From positions 1-45,956 of the forward strand of contig JAKAVN010000011.1 of assembly GCA_021827495.1 (NCBI GenBank): a stretch of 45,956 nt of DNA, written 5' to 3'. The translations under genes were made by a program, and so were the position numbers. The notes under the pieces were generated by a model. It worked only from the letters and a program-made list of their open reading frames with translations, did no database searches and was not told the DNA's origin. Shown one piece after another: positions 16,756 through 25,423 of this stretch (the first letter of the stretch is position 1; every line of letters starts with the position of its first letter). The stretch comes from Deltaproteobacteria bacterium (GTDB lineage: Bacteria > Desulfobacterota > Binatia > Binatales > Binataceae).

Positions 16756-17655
16756 CTAGATCCGGTCGAGCACCAATACCAGGAAGACGATCGGCAGGTA
16801 TAGCAGCGAAGCGAACATCACGCGGCGGGCGGCCGTGGCGGCGCGCGGTGTGCGCGCGAGCCTGAGCCCGAAGGCCAGCATCATCAGGCCCAGCGCCGCG
16901 GCGACCAGCAGCGCGATCCACCCCGCGAAGCCCAGCAGCGTGGGCAACGCGCCTGCCCCGATCAGCGCGATGCAGTCGAGCAGGATAAGCTTGTCGACCG
17001 GATTACCGCGCCCGCCCGCAAGCGGCAGCATGCTGATTCCGGCGCGCGCGTAATCGCTCTGGTAAAGCCGCGCGATCGAGAGCGAATGCGGAAGCTGCCA
17101 CAGGAACATGATGAAGAACAGGAGCAGCGGCTCGGGGCCAAGCCGCCCGCTCGCCGCGGCCCATCCCGCCACCGGCGGCAACGCGCCGGGTACCGCGCCC
17201 ACCGCATGGCAAATCCACGAGACGCGCTTGAGCGGCGTGTAGGCGAACAGATACAGCAGCGCGATTGCGGCGGTTACCGCGGCGGCCAAAAAATTCGCCG
17301 CCGCCCACAGCCAGACACATCCCGCCGCTGTCGCCGCGAGGCCGAAGACCAGCGCCTCGGGCGGGCTGAGGCGTCCCTCGGGCAGCGGGCGATGCTGCGT
17401 GCGAATCATCAGCGCGTCGATGCCGCGCTCGAAGTACTGGTTGAGCGCCAGCGTGCCGCCGGCGGCGAGCGCCGTCCCGCCCAACGTGCTGAGCGCAAGC
17501 CACAAATCGAAGCGCTCGGCGCTGCCGAGATAGAAGCCGACCAGCGTGGTCAGCAAAACCATCGCGAGCACCCGCGGCTTGGTCAGCTCGAAATAGGCCG
17601 CGGCGCGCCCGCCGGCGCCACTTGCCGGTGCCAGTGCGGCAGCTTCGGCGCTCAT
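16756..17655 (-). CDS. ctaB: Protoheme IX farnesyltransferase (heme O synthase)
   Basis: Membrane prenyltransferase adding a farnesyl group to heme b to make heme O, needed for heme-copper oxidases. In 299 residues there are about nine membrane helices. The first Asp-rich site reads NQYFERGIDALMIRTQHRPLP, and the second conserved loop YQSDYARAGISMLP. The start is ATG 17655, with GGTGG upstream and a 4-bp overlap (ATGA) with the ctaA stop; the frame is open further upstream but that part overlaps ctaA. No cytochrome oxidase subunit genes are in the window. Confidence 0.94.
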   Translation of the reverse strand: MSAEAAALAPASGAGGRAAAYFELTKPRVLAMVLLTTLVGFYLGSAERFDLWLALSTLGGTALAAGGTLALNQYFERGIDALMIRTQHRPLPEGRLSPPEALVFGLAATAAGCVWLWAAANFLAAAVTAAIALLYLFAYTPLKRVSWICHAVGAVPGALPPVAGWAAASGRLGPEPLLLFFIMFLWQLPHSLSIARLYQSDYARAGISMLPLAGGRGNPVDKLILLDCIALIGAGALPTLLGFAGWIALLVAAALGLMMLAFGLRLARTPRAATAARRVMFASLLYLPIVFLVLVLDRI

Positions 17656-18701
17656 GCGCCCACCTCGTGCCGCGCCACCGCGTCCAACCGGGGCGCAGGC
17701 GCCCGCGTGCGTGCAGACGCGCCGGCGGCGCGCGACGCGCCCTCGAGATGGCAGGCGCGCAAGGCCAGTACGAGACACGCCGCGAGCACCGCCGCCCCAA
17801 CCGCGACATGCGCGGTCGTCGGGATGACCGCGCGGCGGCTTAGAACCGTCGCCGCACCGAGCCCTATTTGCACGGCGAGCAGCACCAGCAGCCCCAGCGC
17901 GGGGCGGCGCAGCGCCAGCGCTGCGCCGTAAAGCCGCAGCGTGCGCGCCACCGTCCAGAGCACTATCGCCGTGACCACTACCGCACCGCAGCGATGGGCA
18001 AAGTTAACCGCGATCGGCACCGACCACATCGGCGGCACCAGGCGGCCGAAGGCGAGCGGAAAGTCGGGAATCGCCAGCCCGGCGTGCATGTGCCGCAGCA
18101 CCGCGCCTACGACTATCTGCACGTAGATGATGACCGTGGCCGCAGCCGCCAGCGGCGTCAGCGCCGCACGGCCGGGCGTGCGCGCCACCGGCGCCGTCGT
18201 CTCCCAGCGCGGGCTCGTGAACATTGCCATCGCGACCATCAGGCAAAAGAACGCCTGCCCAACCATTGCGTGCGCAACCGCGGCCCCAAGCGGCAGGTCC
18301 AAGAGCACCGTTATCCCGCCGAGCACGGCCTGCACGGTCACCAACCCGAAGGCGGCCAGCGCCGTGTACTTGACCCACGCGCGCCCCTCGGCCATCCAGA
18401 CCCACAGCGCCAGCACCAGCGTAAAAATCGAGACCGTGCCGGCGATCGCGCGATGGCCCCACTCGAAAAGCACGCCTGCGCCCCACGCTCGCGGTATCAG
18501 ACGGCCGGCGTCGAGCGGCCACGACGGCACCGCCATCGCGGAGCCGGTCGAGGTCACCAACCCCCCGGCGAAAACCAGCACGAGGGTCGCGGCGGCGGCC
18601 AGGATGGCGAAGCGATGGAGCGCCACCGGCGCGGCGGGCACGCGGCCCACTTCGCCGGGAGCTTTAAAGTCAGACCTCGTCGTCTTCGAGAAGGCGTTCA
18701 C
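17652..18701 (-). CDS. ctaA: Heme A synthase (CtaA/COX15)
   Basis: Oxidises the methyl group of heme O to give heme A. The 349 residues form about eight membrane helices in two related halves. The paired heme histidines are visible in EWGHRAIAG, AVAHAMVG, NFAHRCGAV and TTAHVAVG. Starts at GTG 18701. It overlaps ctaB by 4 bp, making a two-gene heme A unit. A candidate promoter lies at 18781-18808. Confidence 0.92.
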   Translation of the reverse strand: MNAFSKTTRSDFKAPGEVGRVPAAPVALHRFAILAAAATLVLVFAGGLVTSTGSAMAVPSWPLDAGRLIPRAWGAGVLFEWGHRAIAGTVSIFTLVLALWVWMAEGRAWVKYTALAAFGLVTVQAVLGGITVLLDLPLGAAVAHAMVGQAFFCLMVAMAMFTSPRWETTAPVARTPGRAALTPLAAAATVIIYVQIVVGAVLRHMHAGLAIPDFPLAFGRLVPPMWSVPIAVNFAHRCGAVVVTAIVLWTVARTLRLYGAALALRRPALGLLVLLAVQIGLGAATVLSRRAVIPTTAHVAVGAAVLAACLVLALRACHLEGASRAAGASARTRAPAPRLDAVARHEVGA

Positions 18702-18780
18702 GTTAATCCATACTCATCCAATGCCATGTAAGCGGTCCCCAATGAGCTGCGCGACGGGACCCCAAACACTGGAAGTTCGA

Positions 18781-18808
18781 ACAATACTTGAGTCGAAAAA
18801 CCATCCAA
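18781..18808 (-). promoter_or_regulatory. Candidate ctaA promoter
   Basis: Minus-strand TTGGAT (18803-18808) and TATTGT (18781-18786) with a 16-bp spacer, about 80 bp upstream of the ctaA GTG. Confidence 0.35.
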
Positions 18809-19131
18809 GCCCAAGCACGATAGCAACCCGCGCGGACGCTTGCCAAGTTCCTTGATGGCCCCGTCGCCCGGCCCCGCGCCGCCTCTTTGCGGGCTGCCAT
18901 CAGCGGCCTCCCGCAACCAGCGCCGTATCATCCACGGCGTGCAAGGTATCCGGTTACCGAAGGCGGCTCAATGCCGTGCGCCGTGCAAGCCGGCCGCATG
19001 ATCGAGAAGATCGGCGGCACCAGCAGGATGCGCGCGGAACCGCAGCCAGCGAATCGAGGCGCCATACCAGCCCCGGCCAGGCGCCGCCAGCGGCCGCCGC
19101 TCTCGTGGTGAGCATCAGGCGCCGGGGCCAC

Positions 19132-19155
19132 GAAAGGTTTGGCGAAAGGTTTGGC
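19132..19155 (+). repeat. 12-bp tandem duplication upstream of the acyl-CoA synthetase gene
   Basis: GAAAGGTTTGGC occurs twice in perfect tandem, 62 bp before the GTG start. Likely slippage, possibly an operator. Confidence 0.55.
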
Positions 19156-19216
19156 GCGGCGGCGGCTTTGCGATAGTAACTCGATTGCCAGATGTATGGC
19201 GCGGAGGTCAAGCGGG

Positions 19217-21004
19217 GTGAACAATTTCGCGACTTTGGCCGAGGCCTTCAGCGCGCAAGCTGAAAGATTCGGCGAGCGGGTATTTCTCAAGGATAAGGTC
19301 GGCAAGGCCTGGCGCGACCATTCCTGGAGCGAGGTTGCGGATGAGGCCGGGCGCCTGCGCGCCGGCCTGCTCGGGCTCGGGCTGGAGGCCGGTGATCGTA
19401 TCGCGATCCTGTCGGATAATTGTCCGCGCTGGGTGGTGGTCGACCAGGCGGCGCTCGGGATGGGCGCGGTGGTAGTGCCGTTGTACACCACCAGCGGCCT
19501 CGAAGAGACCCGCCACATCCTCGCCGATTCCGCCGCGCGCCTGGTCGCAATCAATGGCGATGCGGCGCTGGCCAAGATCGTGGAGCTGGCGCGGCAATTA
19601 CCGGACCTCGAGGGCGTCATCCAGATGACCCCCTCCGCGGGCGCGCCCCCGTCCTACGGCGCGATGGGCAAGCTCAGGATCCTTACCTTCTCCCAGGTGA
19701 GCGCCCACCAAGCGGCGCCGCCGCTGGCCGGCGCGCGCGAGGACCTGGCGACGTTGATCTACACCTCGGGCACCACCGGAGCATCCAAGGGCGCGATGCT
19801 CACGCATGGCAACCTGCTGGCCAATAGCGAATCGTCGCAGGCCGCGCTCGATCTCAACGAGCAGGACATGACGCTGTCATTCCTGCCGATCGCCCATTCA
19901 TTCGAGCGCACGGCCGGCTACTACACGGTGGTGCTGGCGGGCGGCACGATCGCGTACGCCGAGGGACTGGGCCAGATCGCGCAAAATCTGCCCGAAGTGA
20001 ATCCAACCATCGTGCTCACCGTGCCGCGGGTGCTGGAGGCCGTCTACACGCGCGTGATGCGGACGGTGGAGGCGGCCTCGGGCGTGCGGCGCGCGCTGTT
20101 CAAGGCCGCGGTCGCAACCGGCGCGCGCGCGGCCGCGTATCGGCACGCGGGACGGCGCGTGCCCGGCCATTTGGGGGCCCCGATGGGGCTGTTTCGCAGC
20201 CTGGTGTTCGCGCGCATCCGGGCAATCTTCGGCACCCGGCTGCGCTATCTCATCTCGGGCGGCGCGCCGCTGCCGCGCGAGATCTTCCGCTTCCTCGCCG
20301 CCGCCGAAGTCCCGATCGTCGAGGGCTACGGGCTGACCGAAGCCTCGCCGGTGGTCTCGGTGAACCTGCACGGCCACACGCGAATCGGCACAGTGGGCCG
20401 CGCGATCAGAGACGTCGAGGTCCGCACCGCGCCCGACGGCGAGTTGCTGGTGCGCGGGCCCAATGTGATGCGGGGCTACCACGGGCTGGAGGCCGAGACC
20501 CGCGAGGCGATTGACGCCGACGGATGGCTCCATACCGGCGACATCGCGCGCATCGACGACGACGGCTACATCGCCATCACCGACCGCAAAAAGGAAATCA
20601 TCGTGCTCTCAGGCGGCAAGAACATCTCGCCGGCCAATTTGGAAAACCGCCTCAACTCCGACCCGGCGATCGCGCAAGCCTGCGTGATCGGCGATCGGCG
20701 CAAGCATCTGGCCGCCCTGCTGGTGCCCGACTTCGAGTACCTGGCCACCCAGCCCGCGTTCAAGCTGATCGCGATGCGCCCGCCCGAGCAAGCGGTGGCC
20801 GATCCATCGTTGCGCGCCTTCTTCCATGCGCGCGTGCACGAGCTTAACAAGGGACTGTCGGACGTCGAGACGATCGTCGCCTTCGCGCTGCTGGCGCACC
20901 CGTTCAGCCAGGACAACGGCGAGCTTACGCCGACGCTCAAGCTGCGGCGCAAGGTGGTGGGCGAACACTACCGCGACGTGATCGAGTCGATGTACGGAGC
21001 GTAG
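19217..21004 (+). CDS. Long-chain acyl-CoA synthetase (AMP-forming)
   Basis: Activates fatty acids to acyl-CoA via an acyl-adenylate. It belongs to the FAA1/ACSL-like branch. Adenylate-forming motifs are clear: LIYTSGTTGASKGAMLTHGN (P-loop), VEGYGLTEASPV, and GWLHTGDIARIDDDGYIAITDRKK with the catalytic Lys region LSGGKNISP. GTG 19217 is chosen because GGAGG lies 9 nt upstream (19203-19207) and the N-terminus NNFATLAEAF matches the family; this gives 595 residues. It probably feeds the nearby beta-oxidation-type enzymes, but is transcribed alone. Confidence 0.93.
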   Translation: MNNFATLAEAFSAQAERFGERVFLKDKVGKAWRDHSWSEVADEAGRLRAGLLGLGLEAGDRIAILSDNCPRWVVVDQAALGMGAVVVPLYTTSGLEETRHILADSAARLVAINGDAALAKIVELARQLPDLEGVIQMTPSAGAPPSYGAMGKLRILTFSQVSAHQAAPPLAGAREDLATLIYTSGTTGASKGAMLTHGNLLANSESSQAALDLNEQDMTLSFLPIAHSFERTAGYYTVVLAGGTIAYAEGLGQIAQNLPEVNPTIVLTVPRVLEAVYTRVMRTVEAASGVRRALFKAAVATGARAAAYRHAGRRVPGHLGAPMGLFRSLVFARIRAIFGTRLRYLISGGAPLPREIFRFLAAAEVPIVEGYGLTEASPVVSVNLHGHTRIGTVGRAIRDVEVRTAPDGELLVRGPNVMRGYHGLEAETREAIDADGWLHTGDIARIDDDGYIAITDRKKEIIVLSGGKNISPANLENRLNSDPAIAQACVIGDRRKHLAALLVPDFEYLATQPAFKLIAMRPPEQAVADPSLRAFFHARVHELNKGLSDVETIVAFALLAHPFSQDNGELTPTLKLRRKVVGEHYRDVIESMYGA

Positions 21005-21025
21005 CCGTAGCGAGGCGCGAACGAA

Positions 21026-21796
21026 TCACTTGACCAGGTAATAGTCGATGGTCGAGACCAAGCGCACCTTCTTCTCGACCGCGGCGCGCTCGTCGGCGGG
21101 GCCGGTGGTTTGGCGGTCGCGGCTCATCACTTGGAAAACGCCCTGGCTGGCGCGCCGGATTGCGCCGAGGTGGCTGTTGGAGTCGGCCGCGAACTGCTGC
21201 GCCACGGCGCGCGCGCTCTTGGTCGCCTGCGCCAGCATCGCGGGCCGCATGTCGCCCAGGCGGGTGAACAGGTAGGCCGGGTTGGCGGCGCCGTTCTCGA
21301 TCGGCCGCCCGTCGAGCACCACGCCCTGCCGAATCAGCTCGCCGGTCATCTGGCTCGCCTGGCGCACCGCGTCGACCTTGGGGGTGCGAATCTCGAAGCC
21401 CGCGGTGATCACGTAGCGCTGCGCGGCCTCGACGTTGGGCGGCCCCGTCAGGTTGGCGAACCGGTCGTCGACGCGGGTCGGCAGGGGTCCGATCTCGCGG
21501 CCGGTGAAGCCCGACTTGGCGATGAAGGCGCGCACCAGATCCCGCTCGTGCTCGCAGGCTGCGCTGACCGCGCTGACATCGGCGCCGGTCGCACTGAAGC
21601 TCAAGGTCCATACCGCGAGGTCGGCCTTGACGTCGCGTTCGGCCAGCCCCTTGACGCTGACGTAGCGCTCGGCGCGCCGTCCCTGGTAAAAGCCCCGACC
21701 GACGAAGTAGCCACCCAACGCCGCGCCGGCGCCGATCAACAAGCCGAGGATCACCGCGGCGGGAAACGAGACCGTACCACGTTCCATCTTTTTCAC
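21026..21796 (-). CDS. SIMPL domain (DUF541) protein
   Basis: A periplasmic or outer-surface protein of the SIMPL family, related to Omp28 and to kinase-associated proteins; function is poorly known. An N-terminal membrane helix (about 12-32, AVILGLLIGAGAALGGYFVG) acts as signal anchor, followed by the family start YVSVKGLAERDVKADLAVWTL. The rest is alternating beta/alpha typical of the domain. The start may be ATG 21796 or ATG 21787. It is the last gene of a minus-strand series beginning near 24122. Confidence 0.85.
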   Translation of the reverse strand: MKKMERGTVSFPAAVILGLLIGAGAALGGYFVGRGFYQGRRAERYVSVKGLAERDVKADLAVWTLSFSATGADVSAVSAACEHERDLVRAFIAKSGFTGREIGPLPTRVDDRFANLTGPPNVEAAQRYVITAGFEIRTPKVDAVRQASQMTGELIRQGVVLDGRPIENGAANPAYLFTRLGDMRPAMLAQATKSARAVAQQFAADSNSHLGAIRRASQGVFQVMSRDRQTTGPADERAAVEKKVRLVSTIDYYLVK

Positions 21797-21921
21797 TTTT
21801 TCGCAGACTCATCCGCCGCCGCCGGCACGCCCGCGGCGCGGCCCAAAAGGTAAGCAGCACAAGGGCCGTTGATGAACGGCCCGTGCGGGATCACGTTCGA
21901 GCACCGGGCGCCGGGCGGCAA

Positions 21922-22425
21922 TCAGCTCCGCGAGTTCTCGTCATTTTCGAGGGCGAGGATCGCGTGAATCGTGACCAGGCGCCTGACCACGTAAGAGCGC
22001 TTGCCGCGCGGCGTCTGGACCTCAATGTCGTCCTGCTCGGCCTTGCCGATGAGCCCCCGCCCCAGTGGCGAGGAGAGCGAGATGCGGTTGGCCGCGCCAT
22101 CAACCTCCTCCGGCACCACGATCTCGTACTCGACCATGACGCTTTCGTCGAGGTCTTCGAGTTCGACCCGGCTGCCGAGGCCCACGGTGTCGCGCGGAAT
22201 CGCGTCGAGGTTGATCCGCGCAAGCTCGGCGACCCGCTCCTCGAGGTTGGCCAGGCGCGCGCGCAGAAATTCCTGGCGCTGCTTGGCCATCGCCCACTCG
22301 GCGTTCTCCGAGAGGTCGCCATGAGCGCGCGCCCGCTCCAACTCCTTGGGCAATTCCACGGTCAGCTCGCGCTTGAGATTTTCCACATCCTTGCGCAGCC
22401 GCTTGACTACTGGAAGTTCAGCCAT
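21922..22425 (-). CDS. greA: Transcription elongation factor GreA
   Basis: Rescues backtracked RNA polymerase by stimulating transcript cleavage. The 167 residues consist of an N-terminal coiled coil (1-80), with the acidic tip GDLSENAEW holding the catalytic Asp and Glu, and a C-terminal FKBP-like domain (LGSRVELEDLDES, SSPLGRGLIGK). It is slightly longer than the usual 158 residues, owing to the C-terminal tail. ATG 22425 has AGGAGA upstream. Confidence 0.93.
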   Translation of the reverse strand: MAELPVVKRLRKDVENLKRELTVELPKELERARAHGDLSENAEWAMAKQRQEFLRARLANLEERVAELARINLDAIPRDTVGLGSRVELEDLDESVMVEYEIVVPEEVDGAANRISLSSPLGRGLIGKAEQDDIEVQTPRGKRSYVVRRLVTIHAILALENDENSRS

Positions 22426-22487
22426 TGCTCTCCTGAAGACGCGACCGTCGAATTGTAAAATCCCGCGCGCCGGCGCCGCGGGCGCGG

Positions 22488-22721
22488 CTAGTCGGCCACG
22501 ATCGAGGTCAGACTGCGATTAACTCCGGGCACGCTCTGGATCTTGTGCACCACCAATTCGCCCAGCGCGGAGACGTCGCTCGCCTCGGCCACCGCGATGA
22601 TGTCGTGCGGGCCGGTGACCGCGTGGGCGCTGGAGATACCCGCCACCTGCCGGAGCTTGGTTGCAACTTCCCTGGCCTTGCCCGGCGAAGTGTCGACGAG
22701 GATGAACGCTTTGACCGACAT
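22488..22721 (-). CDS. Stand-alone AsnC/Lrp ligand-binding (RAM) domain protein
   Basis: A 77-residue protein comprising only the effector-binding/oligomerisation domain of Lrp/AsnC regulators (AFILVDTSPGKAREVATKL, AVTGPHDIIAVAEA, IQSVPGVNRSLTSIV), with no DNA-binding half. Such stand-alone proteins bind amino acids and oligomerise, and may modulate other regulators. ATG 22721 follows GGGAGGAGA. Encoded between greA and the acyl-CoA dehydrogenase gene in the same direction. Confidence 0.88.
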   Translation of the reverse strand: MSVKAFILVDTSPGKAREVATKLRQVAGISSAHAVTGPHDIIAVAEASDVSALGELVVHKIQSVPGVNRSLTSIVAD

Positions 22722-22814
22722 TTGCTCTCCTCCCTGGCGAATTTTGCTCGCGAAGGTTTGCCCGGCTGATTTTTTTCATCCATCGCGCGGCGCCACTGCG
22801 CGCCTGCGGCTTTG

Positions 22815-23699
22815 CTAGCGCGGCGGCGGCGGAATCGCGACGCCCTGTTCGTTGTACAGATAAAAGCCACGGCCGGCCTTGCGTCCCAGATAGCCGGCGT
22901 CGACGTATTTCTTGAGCAGCGGACACGGCCGGTACTTGTCGTCGCCGAACGTGCGATGCATCACCTCCATGATCGCCAGACAGGTGTCCAGCCCGATAAG
23001 GTCCGCCAGCTCCAGCGGACCCATCGGCTGATTGGTGCCGAGCTTCATCGCGATGTCGATATCGCTGACTCCGCCGACGCCCTCGTACATCGTATAGATG
23101 GCCTCGTTGATCATCGGCAGCAGGACGCGGTTGACGATGAAGCCGGGAAAGTCCTCGGCGGTCATGGTGGTCTTGCCCAGCCGCTCGGCCAGCGTGCGGG
23201 TTTGCTCGAAGGTCTCCTGCGCGGTCGCCAAGCCGCGGATGATCTCGACCAGCTTCATCGCCGGCACCGGATTCATAAAGTGCATCCCGATAAAACGCGG
23301 CGCGCGGCTGGTCCGCGCGGCCATCCGGGTGATCGAAATCGACGAAGTGTTGGAGGCGAAGATCATCTCGGGCGGGCAGATCTTGTCCAGCTTCTGGAAC
23401 AGGCTGATCTTGGCCTCCTCCTTCTCGACCACCGCCTCGATCAGGAAATCGACGCCGCCGAGGTCCTCCAGCCGCGTGGTGGTCTTGATGCGGCTGAGCA
23501 CGCGGTCACGCTCCTCGGACTTGACCCGGCCGCGCTTGACCATCCGATCGAGGTCGCGTCCGATGTTCTCCGTTCCGTGCCGGCACAGCTCCTCGCTGAC
23601 GTCGTGGATCAGCACCTCAAGTCCCGCCTGTCCCGCGACCTCGGCGACGCCGCCGCCCATCTGTCCCGCTCCCACGATGCCCAGTCTGCTAACCGCCAT
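22815..23699 (-). CDS. 3-hydroxybutyryl-CoA dehydrogenase
   Basis: NAD(P)-dependent oxidation of 3-hydroxyacyl-CoA, in beta-oxidation or butanoate metabolism. The N-terminal Rossmann motif is GIVGAGQMGGG. The catalytic region includes NTSSISIT and GMHFMNPVPAMKLVEII (catalytic His), and the C-terminal helical domain contains GFIVNRVLLPMINEA. ATG 23699 (294 residues, GGGAGG upstream) is chosen over an upstream in-frame ATG because it opens the Rossmann fold directly. It follows the zinc-ribbon gene by about 60 bp in the same direction. Confidence 0.94.
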   Translation of the reverse strand: MAVSRLGIVGAGQMGGGVAEVAGQAGLEVLIHDVSEELCRHGTENIGRDLDRMVKRGRVKSEERDRVLSRIKTTTRLEDLGGVDFLIEAVVEKEEAKISLFQKLDKICPPEMIFASNTSSISITRMAARTSRAPRFIGMHFMNPVPAMKLVEIIRGLATAQETFEQTRTLAERLGKTTMTAEDFPGFIVNRVLLPMINEAIYTMYEGVGGVSDIDIAMKLGTNQPMGPLELADLIGLDTCLAIMEVMHRTFGDDKYRPCPLLKKYVDAGYLGRKAGRGFYLYNEQGVAIPPPPR

Positions 23700-23759
23700 C
23701 AGTCCCTCCCCATCGGCGCGTACCGCTCCCACCGAAACTCCCGCGCAACGGATTCCCAG

Positions 23760-24122
23760 TCAAGGCGTCCCCGGTGGTTTCTCTCCGACTCGCCACGTAC
23801 CCTCGCCACCGTTCGCCCGCATCGTACGCCGGACCCGGCGCACGTCCTCGGGCGACTGCCGACCCGGCATCCCCAGCCCGCGCATCAGAACATTGGTCAT
23901 GTCCGAGGTCAGCCGGTCGCGCAAGGTCGGCTCCTCTCCCATCTGGGCGTCCAGCACCCGGTCGACCTGGTCCTGCGTCAACCCTGCGGCGGCAAAAATA
24001 TCCACCAACCCGACCAGTCCCACCGCGCCGCCCGACTGCTCGACGATCCCAATGATCCTGGCGCATACCGGACAGGTCCGGCGAAGCAGTCCGGCCCTTT
24101 GCCGGCAATAGAGACAGCGCAT
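23760..24122 (-). CDS. Zinc-ribbon protein of unknown function
   Basis: 120 residues; the N-terminus carries MRCLYC and CPVC, a CxxC-x12-CxxC zinc ribbon. The rest is helical (DIFAAAGLTQDQVDRVLDAQM) with a charged, Arg-rich tail. I do not recognise a larger domain. It lies first in the minus-strand series with hbd, the RAM-domain gene, greA and the SIMPL gene, so co-transcription is likely. Confidence 0.65.
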   Translation of the reverse strand: MRCLYCRQRAGLLRRTCPVCARIIGIVEQSGGAVGLVGLVDIFAAAGLTQDQVDRVLDAQMGEEPTLRDRLTSDMTNVLMRGLGMPGRQSPEDVRRVRRTMRANGGEGTWRVGEKPPGTP

Positions 24123-24351
24123 CGTCGTCCTGTTCTTGAGACTTTGGCCTTGCGCCTAGTACTTGCACCCTTTGGGCTGCGACAAGCGGCCAAATCACAA
24201 ATTTCTCCGGCCTGCTAAGCCACCAACCTCTCAAAGTGATAGAGCGGGCGCACGCGCCCGCCACAGGCCCGCTGCCCCGCTCTGCTTCCGAAATTACACC
24301 GGCTCATCGGGTGCGGCAAGTCGTTTTTCCCGCGCGTGCGGCTATCGCGCC

Positions 24352-24378
24352 TTGACATCACGAGGGTCGGCATACTAA
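24352..24378 (+). promoter_or_regulatory. Promoter for the iron permease gene
   Basis: TTGACA (24352-24357) is a perfect -35 box; TACTAA (24373-24378) follows at 15 bp, a short but usable spacing. The Fur-box-like palindrome lies just downstream, over the expected transcription start. Confidence 0.5.
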
Positions 24379-24386
24379 CCTCTCTA

Positions 24387-24405
24387 ATTGAGAATCAATT
24401 TCAAT
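24387..24405 (+). promoter_or_regulatory. Fur-box-like operator
   Basis: ATTGAGAATCAATTTCAAT is a 9-1-9 imperfect palindrome (7 of 9 paired positions). Its 15-bp core matches 12 of 15 positions of the E. coli-type Fur core TGATAATCATTATCA. It lies between the promoter and the start of an iron permease gene, as expected for iron-dependent repression. Confidence 0.7.
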
Positions 24406-24425
24406 TAAGCAGCCGGAGTTTCCCC

Positions 24426-25289
24426 GTGCCCACCGTTTTACCTTACTTTTTGTATTCCCTCAGTATCGTAGTGCGCGAGGGCTCGGAAGCCCTGCTGGTA
24501 ATCATCGCACTGCTCGCCGCCGTGCGCGAGGCCGGGCAGGAGCGGCACGCGCGCGACATTTATGCCGGTGGCCTGCTCGCCCTCGCACTAAGCCTCGCCC
24601 TGGCTTGGGCGGTCAACCATCTCATCGCCGACAACACCAGCGACACCTTGGAGGGCGTTTTCCAGTTGTTCGCCGCAGCGACGCTCTTTTACGTAAGCTT
24701 GTGGCTGACCGCGCGCGGGCAGAACGACCGCTGGCGCACCTTCCTGCACAACAAGGTCGAAGCGTCGCGCGACGCCGCGGGGCCGTCACTCGCGCTCGGG
24801 TTGACGGCGTTTTTGGCCGTGATGCGCGAGGGCGCCGAAACCATCGTGTTCTTTCAGGCCCTGCTAGCCGGCGCAACGGAAACCGTCGAGCGCCATGCGG
24901 TGGCGGCGGGCCTGCTGGCCGGCGCGGTGGCGCTGGCCGTGATCTTCGTGGTGCTGCGCAAGGCCGCCTTCCGGATCCCCTTGGGCTCGTTCTTCACCGC
25001 GACCTCCGCGCTGCTCTACGCGCTGGCGGTGATCTTCGTCGGACAGGGAATCGCGAGCTTCCAGGAGTCGGGCGTGATACATGCGACCTTCGTCGATCAT
25101 GTGCCAACGATCCAGGTGCTGGGGCTCTTTCCCACCGTGCAGACGCTTGCCGCGCAGGCCGCGATGCTGATGCTGGCGGCGCTGGTGATGTTCGTGTCGA
25201 GGCGGCGCAAGGGGACTGGTGCGCAGGCGCCGGCCAACGTCGGTGAGCCCGCCAATGCGGGCGGCGAGATCCGCGCGCGCATCGCGTAA
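24426..25289 (+). CDS. Ftr1/EfeU-type iron permease
   Basis: High-affinity iron permease of the FTR1 family in the inner membrane. The two REXXE iron-binding motifs are present: REGSE (18-22) in the first helix and REGAE (134-138) in the fourth. About seven membrane helices are visible in 287 residues. GTG 24426 is chosen because GGAG lies 7 nt upstream and the helix starts directly after; an upstream in-frame ATG would place the operator inside the coding region. No EfeO or EfeB partner is adjacent. Iron-repressed expression through the upstream Fur-like box is predicted. Confidence 0.9.
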   Translation: MPTVLPYFLYSLSIVVREGSEALLVIIALLAAVREAGQERHARDIYAGGLLALALSLALAWAVNHLIADNTSDTLEGVFQLFAAATLFYVSLWLTARGQNDRWRTFLHNKVEASRDAAGPSLALGLTAFLAVMREGAETIVFFQALLAGATETVERHAVAAGLLAGAVALAVIFVVLRKAAFRIPLGSFFTATSALLYALAVIFVGQGIASFQESGVIHATFVDHVPTIQVLGLFPTVQTLAAQAAMLMLAALVMFVSRRRKGTGAQAPANVGEPANAGGEIRARIA

Positions 25290-25320
25290 GCCGCCGCGCC
25301 AGTTTCTCCGCGCCCTATTC

Positions 25321-25350
25321 ATAAAGGGGCTGCTCGTGAAGCCCTTTTAT
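25321..25350 (+). terminator. Terminator after the iron permease gene
   Basis: Stem ATAAAGGGGCT / AGCCCTTTTAT (11 pairs with one G-U) around an 8-nt loop, beginning 32 bp after the stop. The 3' arm itself ends TTTTATTT, giving a U-rich tail. Confidence 0.65.
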
Positions 25351-25423
25351 TTCGCATCGTGCTTCCCGCTGTTGCCCGAACCTTGCGAAAGCTATAGCCA
25401 GTTGGTCCTGAGGAACGCGCGCA

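Larger units (their letters stand above)
18702..19216. other. Divergent intergenic region between ctaA and the acyl-CoA synthetase gene
   Basis: About 515 bp without a gene I can support. It holds a candidate ctaA promoter on the minus strand and a 12-bp tandem duplication upstream of the synthetase start. The frame upstream of GTG 19217 is open but lacks homology to the family. Confidence 0.45.

Noticed and set aside
22812-24218. 468-codon plus-strand frame across the hbd gene and zinc-ribbon gene
   Set aside because: Arg/His-rich shadow with no motif; the minus-strand genes have clear domains and ribosome binding sites.
24233-24260. GCGGGCG-CACG-CGCCCGC hairpin as a terminator
   Set aside because: A perfect 7-bp stem but no U-tract on either strand and no gene ending beside it.
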